DNA of 5,486 nucleotides, from contig JAAUTT010000374.1 in NCBI GenBank assembly GCA_012031335.1, positions 1 through 5,486 on the forward strand. The letters run 5' to 3'. Within the stretch, counting starts at the first letter, position 1, and each line of letters opens with the position of its first letter. Positions 5,357-5,486 of this stretch are shown here, piece after piece. A model generated the notes under the pieces. The model did no database searches. It had not been told where the DNA came from and saw nothing but the letters and a program-made list of their open reading frames with translations. This DNA comes from Bacteroidales bacterium (GTDB lineage Bacteria > Bacteroidota > Bacteroidia > Bacteroidales > JAAUTT01). The position numbers and the translations under genes are program-made.

Positions 5357-5486
5357 TCACACATACGACTGCTTCAGCACTGAAAAAGCCCTGTCCACAT
5401 CCTTGTCATTCAATATGATTGACAGCTCATTTGTTGTTGAAACAGCTTCCAGTATACTTATTCCTTCCCAGGCAATTTGCTTAAAA
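5357..5486 (-). CDS. C-terminus of an ACT-domain protein, possibly aspartate kinase (partial)
   Basis: On the minus strand an open frame enters from the window edge and runs 42 codons to a TGA at 5359-5357. The visible peptide includes IAWEGISILEAVSTTNELS, then IILNDKDVDRAFSVLKQSYV. The pattern I.I.E.VST.NELS..L...D...A...L is typical of the last strands and helix of an ACT ligand-binding domain, as at the end of aspartate kinases (first step of the lysine/threonine/methionine pathway, with ACT domains sensing end products). A stand-alone ACT protein or another ACT-containing enzyme is possible because the catalytic part lies outside the window. The gene converges on the VWA gene. Confidence 0.6.
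   Translation of the reverse strand, partial: FKQIAWEGISILEAVSTTNELSIILNDKDVDRAFSVLKQSYV

Noticed and set aside
4993..5418. Two plus-strand open frames (4993-5214 and 5233-5418) after the VWA gene
   Set aside because: They consist of translated heptamer repeat; a 7-bp period cycles through all frames, the peptides are low-complexity, and the second runs antisense into the ACT-domain gene.

Overview
The window looks like a chromosomal segment from a Bacteroidota bacterium (Bacteroidales/Marinilabiliales-like is my guess). Reasons: the genes lack clear Shine-Dalgarno sequences, the coding GC content is moderate with AT-rich intergenic DNA, and the proteins read like Bacteroidota homologues. 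This assignment is inference; there is no rRNA or other marker gene.

Layout. (1) 1-114: the last 37 codons of an upstream gene whose TAA overlaps the next ATG, probably the MoxR-type AAA+ ATPase of the operon. (2) 114-2341: a DUF5682 (YehM-like) gene broken by a one-base frameshift near 1886-1895 into a 603-codon and a 155-codon reading frame; restored length is about 742 residues. (3) 2342-3842: a 1.5-kb AT-rich insertion-rich gap. It holds an ORF6N-like remnant, two small perfect hairpins, eight REP-like palindromes arranged as four ordered dimers, and a Y1/HUH (IS200-like, RAYT-type) transposase gene with an in-frame stop right after its catalytic helix. Nothing recognisable was seen at 2801-2993. 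(4) 3843-4982: a VWA-domain protein (YehP-like) with an intact MIDAS. (5) 4991-5356: an array of degenerate heptamers punctuated by a spacer motif, filling the whole gap between convergent genes. (6) 5357-5486: the C-terminus of a minus-strand ACT-domain protein, possibly aspartate kinase.

How it fits together. AAA+ ATPase, DUF5682 protein and VWA protein form a recurrent gene set (E. coli yehL-yehM-yehP is the familiar example, function not established). By analogy with other MoxR/VWA pairs, the ATPase probably remodels a client presented by the VWA protein, with the DUF5682 protein as third partner. Here the set appears to be decaying or rearranged: the DUF5682 frame is broken, and a REP/RAYT mobile cluster separates it from the VWA gene.

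The most unusual material is non-coding. The REP-like elements come in two subtypes (A and B) that always pair in the order A then B, with hairpins 51-54 bp apart, and the pairs face each other as A-B/B'-A' both around the transposase gene and in a nearby cargo-less copy. The heptamer array also follows a strict length rule: in its second half, the distances between spacer motifs equal 11 + 7n.
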